From Rhodococcus sp. BP22 (GTDB lineage: Bacteria > Actinomycetota > Actinomycetes > Mycobacteriales > Mycobacteriaceae): a stretch of DNA of 64,000 bases. Shown here piece after piece: positions 49,566 to 57,828 of the stretch. Positions within the stretch are counted from its first letter, which is position 1; every line of letters begins with the position of its first letter. The stretch spans positions 310,001 to 374,000 of the forward strand of contig NZ_JACFTB010000004.1 in the NCBI RefSeq assembly GCF_014281965.1, given 5' to 3'. A program made the position numbers and the translations under genes. A model generated the notes under the pieces. It ran no database searches. It was given only the letters and a program-made list of their open reading frames with translations, and was not told the origin of the DNA.

Positions 49566-49781
49566 GTGACTACCGATCAGCGCTACAGCCTGCACACGGG
49601 AAAGCCTCTGGTCCCCGGTGTTGACGAGACCGTCACCGAGGCGGCTCGGCTGGGTCTGGAACCCCCACGGTTCTGCGCAGAGTGTGGTCGGCGCATGGTC
49701 GTGCAGATACGTCCAGACGGATGGACCTCGAGGTGCTCGCGTCACGGATCGAACGACTCCGCGGCCTCGGGAAGGCGATAG
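49566..49781 (+). CDS. bsaP: Biotin synthase auxiliary protein BsaP
   Basis: A 71-residue protein that starts 9 bases after bioB. It matches Rv1590-type BsaP, the small iron-sulfur protein shown in mycobacteria to be needed for biotin synthase activity. Candidate cluster ligands are Cys 37 and Cys 40 (RFCAECGRR) and Cys 57 (SRCSRHG), with His 60 nearby. The N-terminal [30 protein letters not shown] is typical of the family. Gene order bioB-bsaP is conserved, which supports an obligate partnership; the assignment is from memory of the family. Confidence 0.85.
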   Translation: MTTDQRYSLHTGKPLVPGVDETVTEAARLGLEPPRFCAECGRRMVVQIRPDGWTSRCSRHGSNDSAASGRR

Positions 49782-49786
49782 GGCCT

Positions 49787-50431
49787 GTGGAATCGACGAT
49801 GGAATCGGACCGCGCCACCTTCGACGGGGACGCGGCACCGATACCTCGGTTCCGGATCTTGGCCATAACTGTCGCCGTTGCTGTCGGGGTCGGCGTTCTC
49901 GCAGGCGTGTGTTGGGCACTTCTGGCCCCGGCGGAACATCTCGTCGTTCTCGCACCCGGACGGGGTGCGCCGTTGACCGGCGAGAGCCTGCACCGATTCG
50001 ATTCGGTCGCCATCTTCTTGTGCATCACCCTCGTCGCAGGTGTACTTCTCCCGGTCGGATTCTGGACGTGGACCGAGCGCCGCGGCCCTGCAATGGGTCT
50101 GGGGTTGGTGCTCGGTTCCTTCCTGGGGTCGGCAACGACGCTGGGCGTCGGGGTGTGGATCTCCGGAATCCTGCATACCCGACCGGACGATCCCGCCGTC
50201 GGATCCGTCGTAGCGCGGGCTGTGGGCGTGGAATCCCCGCTCGTGCTGATCGTGCAGGCTCTGGCGACCTCGTTCGTCGTACTGCTCCTGGCGGCCATGA
50301 ACCCGCACGACAATCTTCGATTCACGCTGGACGACGAGGAGCCGGAGCCCAGAGCGAATTCTGTCGCCGAGGACAGGGTCCCGGGTCCACTATGGAACGA
50401 CGAACCTTCTGACCTAACTGGGCGGGCGTAA
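49787..50431 (+). CDS. DUF2567-like membrane protein (Rv1591-type)
   Basis: A 214-residue membrane protein with four hydrophobic segments: ILAITVAVAVGVGVLAGVCWALL, VAIFLCITLVAGVLLPVGFW, MGLGLVLGSFLGSATTLGVGVWI and PLVLIVQALATSFVVLLLAAM. Size, topology and location after bioB-bsaP match M. tuberculosis Rv1591, of unknown function. GTG 49787 lies 5 bases after the bsaP stop; ATG 49799 is the alternative. A transport role in biotin supply is possible but nothing shows it. The 3' end overlaps the convergent nrtR gene by 18 bases. Confidence 0.8.
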   Translation: MESTMESDRATFDGDAAPIPRFRILAITVAVAVGVGVLAGVCWALLAPAEHLVVLAPGRGAPLTGESLHRFDSVAIFLCITLVAGVLLPVGFWTWTERRGPAMGLGLVLGSFLGSATTLGVGVWISGILHTRPDDPAVGSVVARAVGVESPLVLIVQALATSFVVLLLAAMNPHDNLRFTLDDEEPEPRANSVAEDRVPGPLWNDEPSDLTGRA

Positions 50432-51109
50432 AGCGGCGAACTCGTCGGTGACGCGCAAGGAAGCGTCGGCGAACCGGTAGAGGGCGGGTGGACGACCACC
50501 TGCCTTGCCCGACGGCGAGGTCTTGCCCGTCGCCTCCAGGACTTTTCGACGCCCGAGCACGCGCTGGAGATTTGTCGCATCCACCTGGTAGTCGAGGGCA
50601 GCGGCGTAGATCTCGCGCAACGTGGACATGGCGAATTCGACTGGCGCAAGCGCGAATGCGATGTTGGTATAGGACAGTTTCGCTACCAATCGGGTTCGTG
50701 CGTGGCGAACGACGGTCCGGTGGTCGAAGGACATCTCGGGAAGCCGCGCGACCGGATGCCACTCGGTGTCTTCCGGCAGTTTCGGGTCCGTGGAGATCGG
50801 GACCAGACCCAGGAAGGTCGAGGCGATCCGTCGGTCTCCGGGTACCCGATCGGGGTCGCTGAAGATGGACAGTTGTTCGAGGTGGGCGACTTTTCGGACG
50901 TCGACCTTCTCGGCGAGCTGGCGACGAGCGGAGGAGGGGAGGTCCTCGTCGGATTCGAGGACACCGCCGGGAAGGGACCACGAGCCCAACTCCGGCTCGA
51001 GTGCACGCTGCCAGAGCAGGACTCCGAGTTCGGGGCTCTGGCCTGCGGTGAAGGTCCGAACCTGGAACACCGCGATGAGTACTTCGTGGACGGTGCTACG
51101 ATGAATCAT
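50414..51109 (-). CDS. nrtR: NrtR-type Nudix transcriptional regulator of NAD synthesis
   Basis: A 231-residue regulator with an N-terminal Nudix-like ligand-binding domain ([28 protein letters not shown]) and a C-terminal winged helix ([33 protein letters not shown]). The Nudix box is degenerate (GG-x-L-x-SDE without the full REUXEE), so it binds rather than hydrolyses its ligand. Such NrtR/NdnR proteins repress nadABC in mycobacteria and corynebacteria and sense ADP-ribose or NAD. It is divergent from nadA. I chose ATG 51109, just inside the palindromic operator; ATG 51121 is in the operator. Confidence 0.88.
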   Translation of the reverse strand: MIHRSTVHEVLIAVFQVRTFTAGQSPELGVLLWQRALEPELGSWSLPGGVLESDEDLPSSARRQLAEKVDVRKVAHLEQLSIFSDPDRVPGDRRIASTFLGLVPISTDPKLPEDTEWHPVARLPEMSFDHRTVVRHARTRLVAKLSYTNIAFALAPVEFAMSTLREIYAAALDYQVDATNLQRVLGRRKVLEATGKTSPSGKAGGRPPALYRFADASLRVTDEFAALRPPS

Positions 51110-51132
51110 GTTTTCGATCATAAGTCGAAAAC
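51110..51132. promoter_or_regulatory. NrtR operator candidate
   Basis: GTTTTCGA (51110-51117) and TCGAAAAC (51125-51132) form a perfect 8-base inverted repeat around a 7-base spacer. It lies directly before the proposed nrtR start and 57 bases before nadA, the place expected for a site controlling both genes. Confidence 0.72.
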
Positions 51133-51188
51133 CCCATCATAGGAAATCCGGACTTTTCGGGCCGGATGATCGGCGAAGGAGTTCCGCC

Positions 51189-52307
51189 ATGGCGAGCAGT
51201 GCAATCGGCTACGAGACCAGTGGCTCCACGGCCACTGCTGCGATGGTCAGTGCGTCGACAACGAGCGGCTCCATGCAGCTGGAATCGAGCTGGGGTGGAG
51301 TGTCCGACATCGTCGACGGACCGGGAGGATACGGCGGCGTGGAGCCGACACAGGAGTGGGCGGCCGAGATCAAACGGCTTGCGCGCCGGCGGGGAGCCAC
51401 CATTCTGGCTCACAACTACCAGGTTCCCGCCATCCAGGACATCGCCGATCACGTCGGGGATTCGCTTGCGCTCTCGCGGCTGGCCGCGGAGGTTCCGGAA
51501 GACGAGATCGTCTTCTGCGGTGTGCACTTCATGGCGGAGACCGCCAAGATTCTGAGCCCGAACAAGACCGTCCTCATTCCGGATCAGCGTGCCGGCTGCT
51601 CGCTTGCGGACTCCATCACCGCCGAGCAGCTGCGCGAGTGGAAGTCCGACTACCCGCACGCCGTCGTCGTGTCCTACGTCAATACGACCGCAGAGATCAA
51701 AGCACTGACCGATATCTGCTGCACGTCCTCCAATGCCGTCGAGGTCGTCGAATCGATCGACCCGAGTCGTGAAATTCTGTTCCTGCCGGACCAGTTCCTC
51801 GGTGCGCATGTAAAGAGGATCACCGGTCGAGAGAATCTCCACATCTGGGCAGGCGAATGCCATGTCCACGCCGGCATCAACGGTGACGAACTCGCCGAGA
51901 AGTCTCGCATGCATCCCGATGCCGAACTGTATGTCCACCCCGAATGTGGTTGTGCCACATCGGCTCTCTACTTGGCCGGCGAGGGTTTCGTCGCGCCGAA
52001 CAAGGTCAAAATTCTTTCCACCGGCGGGATGCTCGACGCCGCGCGAACCACCGGCGCCAAGCAGGTACTCGTTGCAACCGAGATCGGCATGTTGCATCAA
52101 CTGCGGCGCGCAGCACCGGACGTCGACTTTCAAGCGGTCAACGATCGAGCATCGTGCGGTTACATGAAGATGATCACCCCGGCTGCATTGCTGCGCTGCC
52201 TCGTCGAAGGTAAGGACGAAGTGCATGTGGATCCCGAGACCGCACACATCGCAAGCAAGTCGGTGCAACGGATGATCGAGATCGGTAACTCCGGCGGCGG
52301 CGAGTGA
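51189..52307 (+). CDS. nadA: Quinolinate synthase
   Basis: NadA condenses iminoaspartate with dihydroxyacetone phosphate to quinolinate, using a 4Fe-4S cluster. AAGGAG lies 7 bases before the ATG, giving 372 residues. An N-terminal Ser/Thr/Gly-rich extension of about 50 residues precedes the core ([23 protein letters not shown]). The cluster cysteines are expected in [16 protein letters not shown] and the CGCATS/CGYMK region. It is the first gene of nadA-B-C and its stop overlaps nadB. Confidence 0.97.
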   Translation: MASSAIGYETSGSTATAAMVSASTTSGSMQLESSWGGVSDIVDGPGGYGGVEPTQEWAAEIKRLARRRGATILAHNYQVPAIQDIADHVGDSLALSRLAAEVPEDEIVFCGVHFMAETAKILSPNKTVLIPDQRAGCSLADSITAEQLREWKSDYPHAVVVSYVNTTAEIKALTDICCTSSNAVEVVESIDPSREILFLPDQFLGAHVKRITGRENLHIWAGECHVHAGINGDELAEKSRMHPDAELYVHPECGCATSALYLAGEGFVAPNKVKILSTGGMLDAARTTGAKQVLVATEIGMLHQLRRAAPDVDFQAVNDRASCGYMKMITPAALLRCLVEGKDEVHVDPETAHIASKSVQRMIEIGNSGGGE

Positions 52308-53938
52308 CGCTGTCCTTCGGGGGAGGGACCACGCCGGTCTCGATCACGTGGGAGGCGTCGGCCGATCTCGTGGTGGTCGGCGGTGGCGTCGCGGGCCTCA
52401 GTGCAGCAATTGCAGCCGGTCAGCGGGGATTGCGGGTCATCACCGTGAGCAAGGGCGGTTCGGCGGACACGGCGACGCAGTACGCCCAGGGCGGGATTGC
52501 AGTCCCCGGTTCGGGCGCCTCCGGTGATTCCATCGACGATCACGTTGCCGATACCTGCGTGGCCGGAGCAGGCCTGTGTGACGAGCCTTCGGTTCGTTCC
52601 ATCGTCTCCGGCGGTCCCGACGCAGTCGCGGCATTGGAAGCATTGGGTGCGGTCTTCGATCGAGGCGCCGACGGCACGGTGGCGCGGACACTCGAAGGCG
52701 GACACTCGAGAAGTCGGATCATTCATGCGGGAGGTGATGCGACCGGCGCTGAAGTGCAACGGGCACTTGATGTCTCGGGGCAAGCTGTATTGTTCGGCAC
52801 CGCTGCCGTGTCCGTGCTCACTGCGCGAGGCGGGGTCAGCGGACTGCTTGCATCCTCTGCCGAGGGAATGGGCGTGATCCATTGCCCTGCCGTACTGGTG
52901 GCCACTGGTGGTGTGGGCCAGTTGTACTCGTGCAGTACCAACCCGCCCGGCTCGACTGCCGACGGAATTGCGCTCGCGCTCGCTGCTGGTGCGGAAGTGT
53001 CGGATCTGGAATTCGTACAGTTCCACCCGACGGTGCTGTTCGCTCCTGGTTCGGAGGGGCGACGACCATTGGTCAGTGAAGCTGTACGCGGCGAGGGCGG
53101 ACACCTTGTCGATCTCGATGGCATCCGGTTCATGGACGGTGTCCATCCGCTCGGGGACCTGGCTCCACGCGATGTGGTCTCGCGAGCTATCGCCGAACGA
53201 CTTCGTATCACCGGTACCGACCATGTTCTACTCGACGCACGCGCGATCCCCGGGTTTTCCAGACGGTTTCCTACCGTCACCGCCTCGTGCCTTGCAGCCG
53301 GAATCGATCCCGCCGAGGACCTGATTCCTGTCGCCCCCGCGGCGCACTACTCCTGCGGTGGCATCGTCACCGATGTATGGGGTCGCACCACTGTCCCAGG
53401 TCTTCTCGCTGCCGGTGAGGTGGCACGAACAGGCCTGCACGGCGCAAACCGATTGGCGTCGAACAGTCTTCTCGAAGGACTGGTCGTCGGGAGACGTGCT
53501 GGAATTGCAGCCCTGGAACGACAAGGCAGCCCCCGCGTCGATGCCGAACCCACCCTGCCGTCGATGCGCACAGTGCCGCGGCGAGAACTACAAGCTCTGA
53601 TGACCGAGCACGTGGGAGTGGTCCGCGACGAAAGCGGCCTGGCCCACACGGCGTCGGTGCTGGGCTCGGCTGTGGACCTGGCGTGGCCGGACACCACACG
53701 CTCGCCCGATGCAGTCGCCTCGATCGAGGATGCAGCACTGACGGTCACCGCATCGGCAGTGGTGAAGGCGGCAGCTGCGCGACCCGAAAGTCGTGGGTGC
53801 CATACCCGTAGAGACCATCCAGCACCTTCGGACGCACTGCGGCACAGCACGCGAATTCGACAGGCCGAGGACGGTTCACTCGAATTCGTGTTGTCTTCCA
53901 ACAAGATACGGCCACCGGCCATGACAGGAGTGAGTTGA
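52304..53938 (+). CDS. nadB: L-aspartate oxidase
   Basis: NadB oxidises L-aspartate to iminoaspartate, the substrate of NadA. The 544-residue FAD protein has the N-terminal dinucleotide fold [16 protein letters not shown], the [17 protein letters not shown] motif, [20 protein letters not shown], and [21 protein letters not shown] of the succinate dehydrogenase/fumarate reductase flavoprotein family. The C-terminal helical part ends [13 protein letters not shown]. It is coupled to nadA by a GTGA overlap and leads directly into nadC. Confidence 0.96.
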   Translation: MTLSFGGGTTPVSITWEASADLVVVGGGVAGLSAAIAAGQRGLRVITVSKGGSADTATQYAQGGIAVPGSGASGDSIDDHVADTCVAGAGLCDEPSVRSIVSGGPDAVAALEALGAVFDRGADGTVARTLEGGHSRSRIIHAGGDATGAEVQRALDVSGQAVLFGTAAVSVLTARGGVSGLLASSAEGMGVIHCPAVLVATGGVGQLYSCSTNPPGSTADGIALALAAGAEVSDLEFVQFHPTVLFAPGSEGRRPLVSEAVRGEGGHLVDLDGIRFMDGVHPLGDLAPRDVVSRAIAERLRITGTDHVLLDARAIPGFSRRFPTVTASCLAAGIDPAEDLIPVAPAAHYSCGGIVTDVWGRTTVPGLLAAGEVARTGLHGANRLASNSLLEGLVVGRRAGIAALERQGSPRVDAEPTLPSMRTVPRRELQALMTEHVGVVRDESGLAHTASVLGSAVDLAWPDTTRSPDAVASIEDAALTVTASAVVKAAAARPESRGCHTRRDHPAPSDALRHSTRIRQAEDGSLEFVLSSNKIRPPAMTGVS

Positions 53939-53940
53939 CA

Positions 53941-54807
53941 GTGAGTGCACTGACCGAACAGGGACTCGACCCACACGAGGTGCGTGCACTCATCCGAACC
54001 GCCCTCGACGAGGACCTGCGCTACGGGCCGGACGTGACCACCATCGCAACGGTCCCCGCCGACGCCATCGCGTCGGCATCCGTAGTCGCCCGCCAGGCCG
54101 GGACTGTGGCCGGGATCGACGTAGGGCTGCTCGTCCTGGACGAGGTCATCGGTGAAGGGGCATACCAGCTCGTCGATCGAGTTGCAGACGGAACCGAAGT
54201 CGAAGCCGGACAGTCGGTTCTGAGCCTGACAGCGCCGACGCGTTCCCTGTTGACAGCGGAACGGACGATGCTCAATTTGATGTGCCATCTGTCCGGCATC
54301 GCCACCACCACCGCGGCATGGGTTGCCGAGGTCGCCGACAGTGACGCGAAGATCCGCGACAGCCGCAAGACCTTGCCCGGTCTTCGTGCCCTGCAGAAAT
54401 ACGCCGTCCGCGCCGGGGGAGGAGTGAACCACCGGATGGGCCTCGGTGACGCTGCGCTGATCAAGGACAACCATGTGGCCGCTGCGGGCTCGATAGTCGC
54501 CGCTTTGCGGGCGGTTCGCGCTGCCTCGCCCGATATCGACTGCGAAGTCGAGGTCGACAGCCTCGAGCAGCTGGACGCAGTACTCGCCGAGGGCGTCGAA
54601 TTGGTGCTGCTCGACAACTTCGCGCTGTGGCAGACCCAGATGGCGGTCCAGCGACGTGTGAAACTCTCACCACACACCAAGCTCGAGTCCTCGGGTGGAC
54701 TCACCTTGGATGTGGCGCACGACTACGCGAAGACCGGTGTCGATTTCCTTGCGGTCGGGGGTCTCACGCATTCGGTGACGGTTCTCGACCTCGGTCTCGA
54801 CATGTAG
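53941..54807 (+). CDS. nadC: Nicotinate-nucleotide pyrophosphorylase (quinolinate phosphoribosyltransferase)
   Basis: NadC converts quinolinate to nicotinate mononucleotide. Motifs are RTMLNLMCHLSGIATTTAAWV, DSRKTLPGLRALQKYAVRAGGGVNHRMGLGDAALIKDNH and VEVDSLEQLDAVL with LESSGGLTLD in the barrel. Both TTG 53935 (overlapping nadB) and GTG 53941 are possible; AGGAG ends 10 bases before the GTG and 4 before the TTG, so I prefer the GTG (288 residues). This completes the de novo nicotinate branch. Confidence 0.96.
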   Translation: MSALTEQGLDPHEVRALIRTALDEDLRYGPDVTTIATVPADAIASASVVARQAGTVAGIDVGLLVLDEVIGEGAYQLVDRVADGTEVEAGQSVLSLTAPTRSLLTAERTMLNLMCHLSGIATTTAAWVAEVADSDAKIRDSRKTLPGLRALQKYAVRAGGGVNHRMGLGDAALIKDNHVAAAGSIVAALRAVRAASPDIDCEVEVDSLEQLDAVLAEGVELVLLDNFALWQTQMAVQRRVKLSPHTKLESSGGLTLDVAHDYAKTGVDFLAVGGLTHSVTVLDLGLDM

Positions 54808-54810
54808 GTT

Positions 54811-55191
54811 GTGTTGTCGATGGTCGAAACACAGAGTGTGCGGGTAGACAGCTGGGTTTGGGCTGTCCGGCTGTTCAAGACGCGGTCGGCTGCTGCGGCA
54901 GCCTGCCGATCCGGTCATGTCCGCGTCAACGGCACCCCGGCCAAGGCCGGGCAACGTATCGGTCCTGACGACGAGATCCGCTTGCGCGTCGACGGTGCGG
55001 AGAAGATTGTCGTGGTCACGCGAGCAATTGCCAAACGTGTCGGTGCCGGTGTCGTGGCGGAATGCATGATCGATCGCAGCCCACCGCCACCGCCGAAGGA
55101 AGTTCTCGCCTCGCAGCCGCGGCGAGACCGCGGTGCAGGCCGGCCGACCAAACGCGAGAGACGCGACCTCGACAAGCTCCGAGGTATGTGA
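54811..55191 (+). CDS. S4-domain RNA-binding protein, Hsp15/RqcP-like
   Basis: A 126-residue protein with an S4 domain at the N terminus (VRVDSWVWAVRLFKTRSAAAAACRSGHVRVNG) and a basic tail that ends GRPTKRERRDLDKLRGM. Such proteins bind large-subunit tRNA complexes; Hsp15 and RqcP rescue stalled nascent chains on 50S. The gene starts a few bases after nadC, probably sharing its message although it is unrelated to NAD synthesis. The GTG at 54811 and ATG at 54820 are both possible starts. Confidence 0.85.
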   Translation: MLSMVETQSVRVDSWVWAVRLFKTRSAAAAACRSGHVRVNGTPAKAGQRIGPDDEIRLRVDGAEKIVVVTRAIAKRVGAGVVAECMIDRSPPPPPKEVLASQPRRDRGAGRPTKRERRDLDKLRGM

Positions 55192-55625
55192 GTTCTGGGA
55201 CATTTCGACACCATGTGGTTTGTCGACGAAACGGCACCAGAACGTGGAGGTCCGGTCACAGGACGTCCGCAACGGTCGAAGCCAATCTGCGTGACATATC
55301 GATCCCACGTCGGACTTGCACGTCGTGTGGGAATGACGGCCCGTACACGGGCCGCGCCCTGAATATGACCGCCGGGGCAGTTCGGCTTGCGCAGCAAAGG
55401 CGCTGACCAATCTGCGGTCGGAGTCTATCGCCGGGGTAAGCGAACACCCTTTTTATCGAGTGAACCCCCAAGCTCTTTCGAGAGCAAGGGGGTTCACTTG
55501 GCAAATAAGGTGCGCGGACAGCGCGGCAGCGGCCTATACACCGAGCCGACTAGTCCACAGGCGCCAACGGGACTGCCCCGGGTCCAGCCGACTCTCCATC
55601 GACCGAAGGGCAGCCCCTGGCGGAC
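55192..55625. other. Gene-free 434-base gap at the core/accessory boundary
   Basis: I see no convincing gene here. A minus-strand frame of 82 codons ends at 55256, but its 5' part runs through the strong hairpin at 55460-55497, so I do not call it. The gap contains that hairpin and a short T-rich stretch (55450-55454). Base composition and gene orientation change across this gap, so it may be an old junction. Confidence 0.5.
55460..55497. terminator. Bidirectional hairpin with UUCG loop
   Basis: GTGAACCCCC-AA-GCTCT, a TTCG loop, then AGAGC-AA-GGGGGTTCAC: a fully symmetric stem of 15 pairs with an AA/AA internal loop. It lies between a plus-strand gene ending at 55191 and a minus-strand gene ending at 55626, so it can terminate both. 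Confidence 0.78.
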
Positions 55626-57242
55626 CTACTCGATCCAGGCCTGGTCGAGCAACATGATGGCGTCGAGCGACGGGACCACACCGTAGACGTTGTCGGTCCA
55701 TGGCACGAAACTGACACCGGCCGCAAGTGGCAGGAACGGGGCCGTGGAATTGACCTCCGTCTGCAGGTCGGCCAACGCTGCGCGCTTCGCATCGTCGTCC
55801 TTCGCTGTCTGGACATCACTCAGGATTTTGTCCATCGTCGGGTCGTTGACTCCGATGATGTTGTTGCTCGACGTGCTGTTCAAAGCGCTGTACAGACGCG
55901 TGAATGGGGCAGGATCAGCGATGCTGTACGAGCCGGTGGCAATATCGAAGTCTTTGTCGACGTACAGGCGCTTGACGACATCGGTGACCGATGCTCCGTA
56001 TTCGATGCTCACGTCGATACCGACAGGCTGCAACATCGCCTGGATGGCAAGAGCGGTGGCCTGTCCGGACTGCGTCTGGGTTGTGAAGTACGTGATCTTC
56101 CCGTCGAAGCCGTCTGCCTTGGCCTCGTCGACGAGTGCCTTAGCCTTGTCGGTATCGAGCGGCACAGGGGCGATGTCGTTGTGCCACTTGGACCAGGACT
56201 GGAACATCTCGGTGCCGGGCATGCCCTCACCGTTCTTGGCGCGCGTGTCGACGACGGTGGGGTCGATGGTCATTTGCATCGCTTTGCGCACCCGTACGTC
56301 GGCACCGGGACGGCCCTCGCGCTGGTTGATCTGCACAACGGAGTTGCCGAGGCTGACGGTCTCGAGGTACCCGGGCAGGGTGGCCTTGGCAGTGTCCACG
56401 GCGTCGTCGTTGATGAGGAACGCCATCTGGATGCCCCCGCTTTTGAGGGCGTCGATCTTGGGTTGCTCATCCTTGATGGCTACGAACTTGAGGGTGTCCA
56501 AGTGCGGTTTGCCGTTCCAGTAGTCCTCGCGGGCTTGAAGCACCAGATCGGCACCGGGGGTGAGACTCTCCATCGTGTAGGCGCCGGCACCGATCGGCTT
56601 GAACGTGCCGTCCGGCTGATCCGAGCTGGGAGCGACGACCATGCCGTGGCCGAAGGCGAGCATGGAGGGGAACTCGGTCCACGGTTGGTTCATCGTGTAG
56701 GTCACGGTGGAGGCGTCGGTGGCCTCGACGGACTTGACGCCGGCGGTGAACGCCTGGCTGTTGCCGCCGCGATTGGTGTTGAAGCGGTTAGTGCTGGCGA
56801 CTACGGCTTCGGCGTCGAGCGGGGTGCCGTCGCTGAACTTGACGCCGTCACGGAGCTTGAGGGTCCAGACCGTCGCATCGTCGTTCGCGTCGAGTGATTT
56901 AGCCAACTGCGGCTCGAAGCCTTCGGTGGTTGCGTCGTAGCGGACGAGTAGGTCGTAGACCGCTGCCATCTCGGTGCCGCCCGTGGAACCCGCAGGCTGG
57001 GTCTTGGCGGGATCGAGCGTGGAGACCGGTGAGTAGCCGGCGAAGCTCAGCGTGCCGCCCTCAACCGGATCGCCGCCCTTGCCTTGGTCGCCAACGATGC
57101 CGATAGACCCGGGCTCGGACTGGGCGTCGGTCGAACCAGAGCCGTCGTTATCGCCGTTACTCGTGCAGCCTACGAGTAACAGGCCGCTGGCCATCGTGGC
57201 GATGGCTATGGTGCCAAATCGTCGTTTGCCAGGAAATAGCAT
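55626..57242 (-). CDS. ABC transporter substrate-binding lipoprotein (SBP family 5)
   Basis: A 538-residue solute-binding lipoprotein of the peptide/nickel (DppA/OppA-like) family. The signal peptide ends in the lipobox LLLVGC (Cys 26), followed by a Gly/Ser/Asp-rich linker. Family features include GGTLSFAGYSPVSTLDPAKTQ, WTLKLRDGVKFSDGTPLDAEAV, GAGAYTMESLTPGADLVLQAREDYW and VRKAMQMTIDP. AGGAG precedes the ATG. No permease or ATPase gene is visible in the window, so it is either an orphan or works with a transporter elsewhere. The ligand is unknown; nearby genes suggest a lipid-like or acyl compound, but that is a guess. Confidence 0.92.
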   Translation of the reverse strand: MLFPGKRRFGTIAIATMASGLLLVGCTSNGDNDGSGSTDAQSEPGSIGIVGDQGKGGDPVEGGTLSFAGYSPVSTLDPAKTQPAGSTGGTEMAAVYDLLVRYDATTEGFEPQLAKSLDANDDATVWTLKLRDGVKFSDGTPLDAEAVVASTNRFNTNRGGNSQAFTAGVKSVEATDASTVTYTMNQPWTEFPSMLAFGHGMVVAPSSDQPDGTFKPIGAGAYTMESLTPGADLVLQAREDYWNGKPHLDTLKFVAIKDEQPKIDALKSGGIQMAFLINDDAVDTAKATLPGYLETVSLGNSVVQINQREGRPGADVRVRKAMQMTIDPTVVDTRAKNGEGMPGTEMFQSWSKWHNDIAPVPLDTDKAKALVDEAKADGFDGKITYFTTQTQSGQATALAIQAMLQPVGIDVSIEYGASVTDVVKRLYVDKDFDIATGSYSIADPAPFTRLYSALNSTSSNNIIGVNDPTMDKILSDVQTAKDDDAKRAALADLQTEVNSTAPFLPLAAGVSFVPWTDNVYGVVPSLDAIMLLDQAWIE

Positions 57243-57289
57243 CGTGCTCCTCCAGCTTGTTTGGGGCGGTCCATCACTGAGTTAAGTTG

Positions 57290-57303
57290 AGCAAGCGCTT
57301 GAT
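57290..57303. promoter_or_regulatory. KstR2-like operator
   Basis: AGCAAGCGCTTGAT matches AnCAAGnnCTTGnT, the motif of KstR2, the TetR repressor of steroid C/D-ring catabolism. It lies 48 bases upstream of the binding-protein start and on the other side faces the SDR remnant. Other TetR proteins use CAAGCGCTTG palindromes too, so the regulator is not certain. Confidence 0.55.
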
Positions 57304-57521
57304 TGCCCACTTGCGGATTTACATTACCAAGGAGAATGCGTCGCCGAGGGCTAAACGCAATCTACGAAGAGCATCTGCATTCAGGCACTCACACGGATCG
57401 ATGACCGGCCACTCCAGCAAGAGTGGCGACGATCGAACACAGCTCATCTTCGACACTTCCGATAGCCACCGCAGTCAGTGGCTACGCGACCAATGGTCCA
57501 CAACCAGCAATAGGAAAAAGC

Positions 57522-57812
57522 ATGCAGAATATCGATCTTTCGGGCCGCTCCGTCATCGTTACCGGGGCGGGGTCCGGTCTTGGCCGGGCCGAAGCGTTGG
57601 GCCTGGCAGTGCGTTGACGCTGTCGACCGCCCGTGGGCTATCGCGCTACGGGGTGACGGCGAACGCCATTTGCCCGCGCGCTCGCACCGAGATGACGGCC
57701 GCAGTCTTCGGCGAGGGCGCCGAGCGAGGTGGTCTGGACATCATGGCCCCCGAGCGAGTCGTCGAATGGCTCCCGACGCTGCCGTCGACGGAACCAGCTC
57801 CGGGTTCAGGGG
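57522..57812 (+). pseudogene. Remnant of an Hsd4A-like short-chain dehydrogenase
   Basis: The first 32 codons read MQNIDLSGRSVIVTGAGSGL and then GRAEALGLAVR before a stop: the start and NAD-binding motif of an SDR. From about 57601, in another frame, sequence resumes as ALTLSTARGLSRYGVTANAI, CPRARTEMTAAVFG and on to WLPTLPSTEP, which is the C-terminal half of the same family. About 130-140 codons with the Ser-Tyr-Lys catalytic residues are missing, and the C-terminal end is cut where the tandem repeat begins. Both ends resemble Rv3502c (Hsd4A) of the mycobacterial cholesterol regulon. The gene is clearly dead. Confidence 0.85.
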
Positions 57813-57828
57813 TTCAGGGGTTCAGGGG
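57805..57828. repeat. Three tandem copies of TTCAGGGG
   Basis: TTCAGGGG is repeated three times without interruption. The unit is 8 bases, not a multiple of three, and the array covers the stop codon of the minus-strand SDR (57814) and the end of the plus-strand remnant. Changes in copy number would change the C terminus of the SDR. Confidence 0.85.

Noticed and set aside
55256-55504. 82-codon minus-strand frame in the gap after the S4 gene
   Set aside because: Its 5' part runs through a strong terminator hairpin and no ribosome-binding site or family is seen; the C-terminal end looks protein-like, so an old fragment cannot be excluded.
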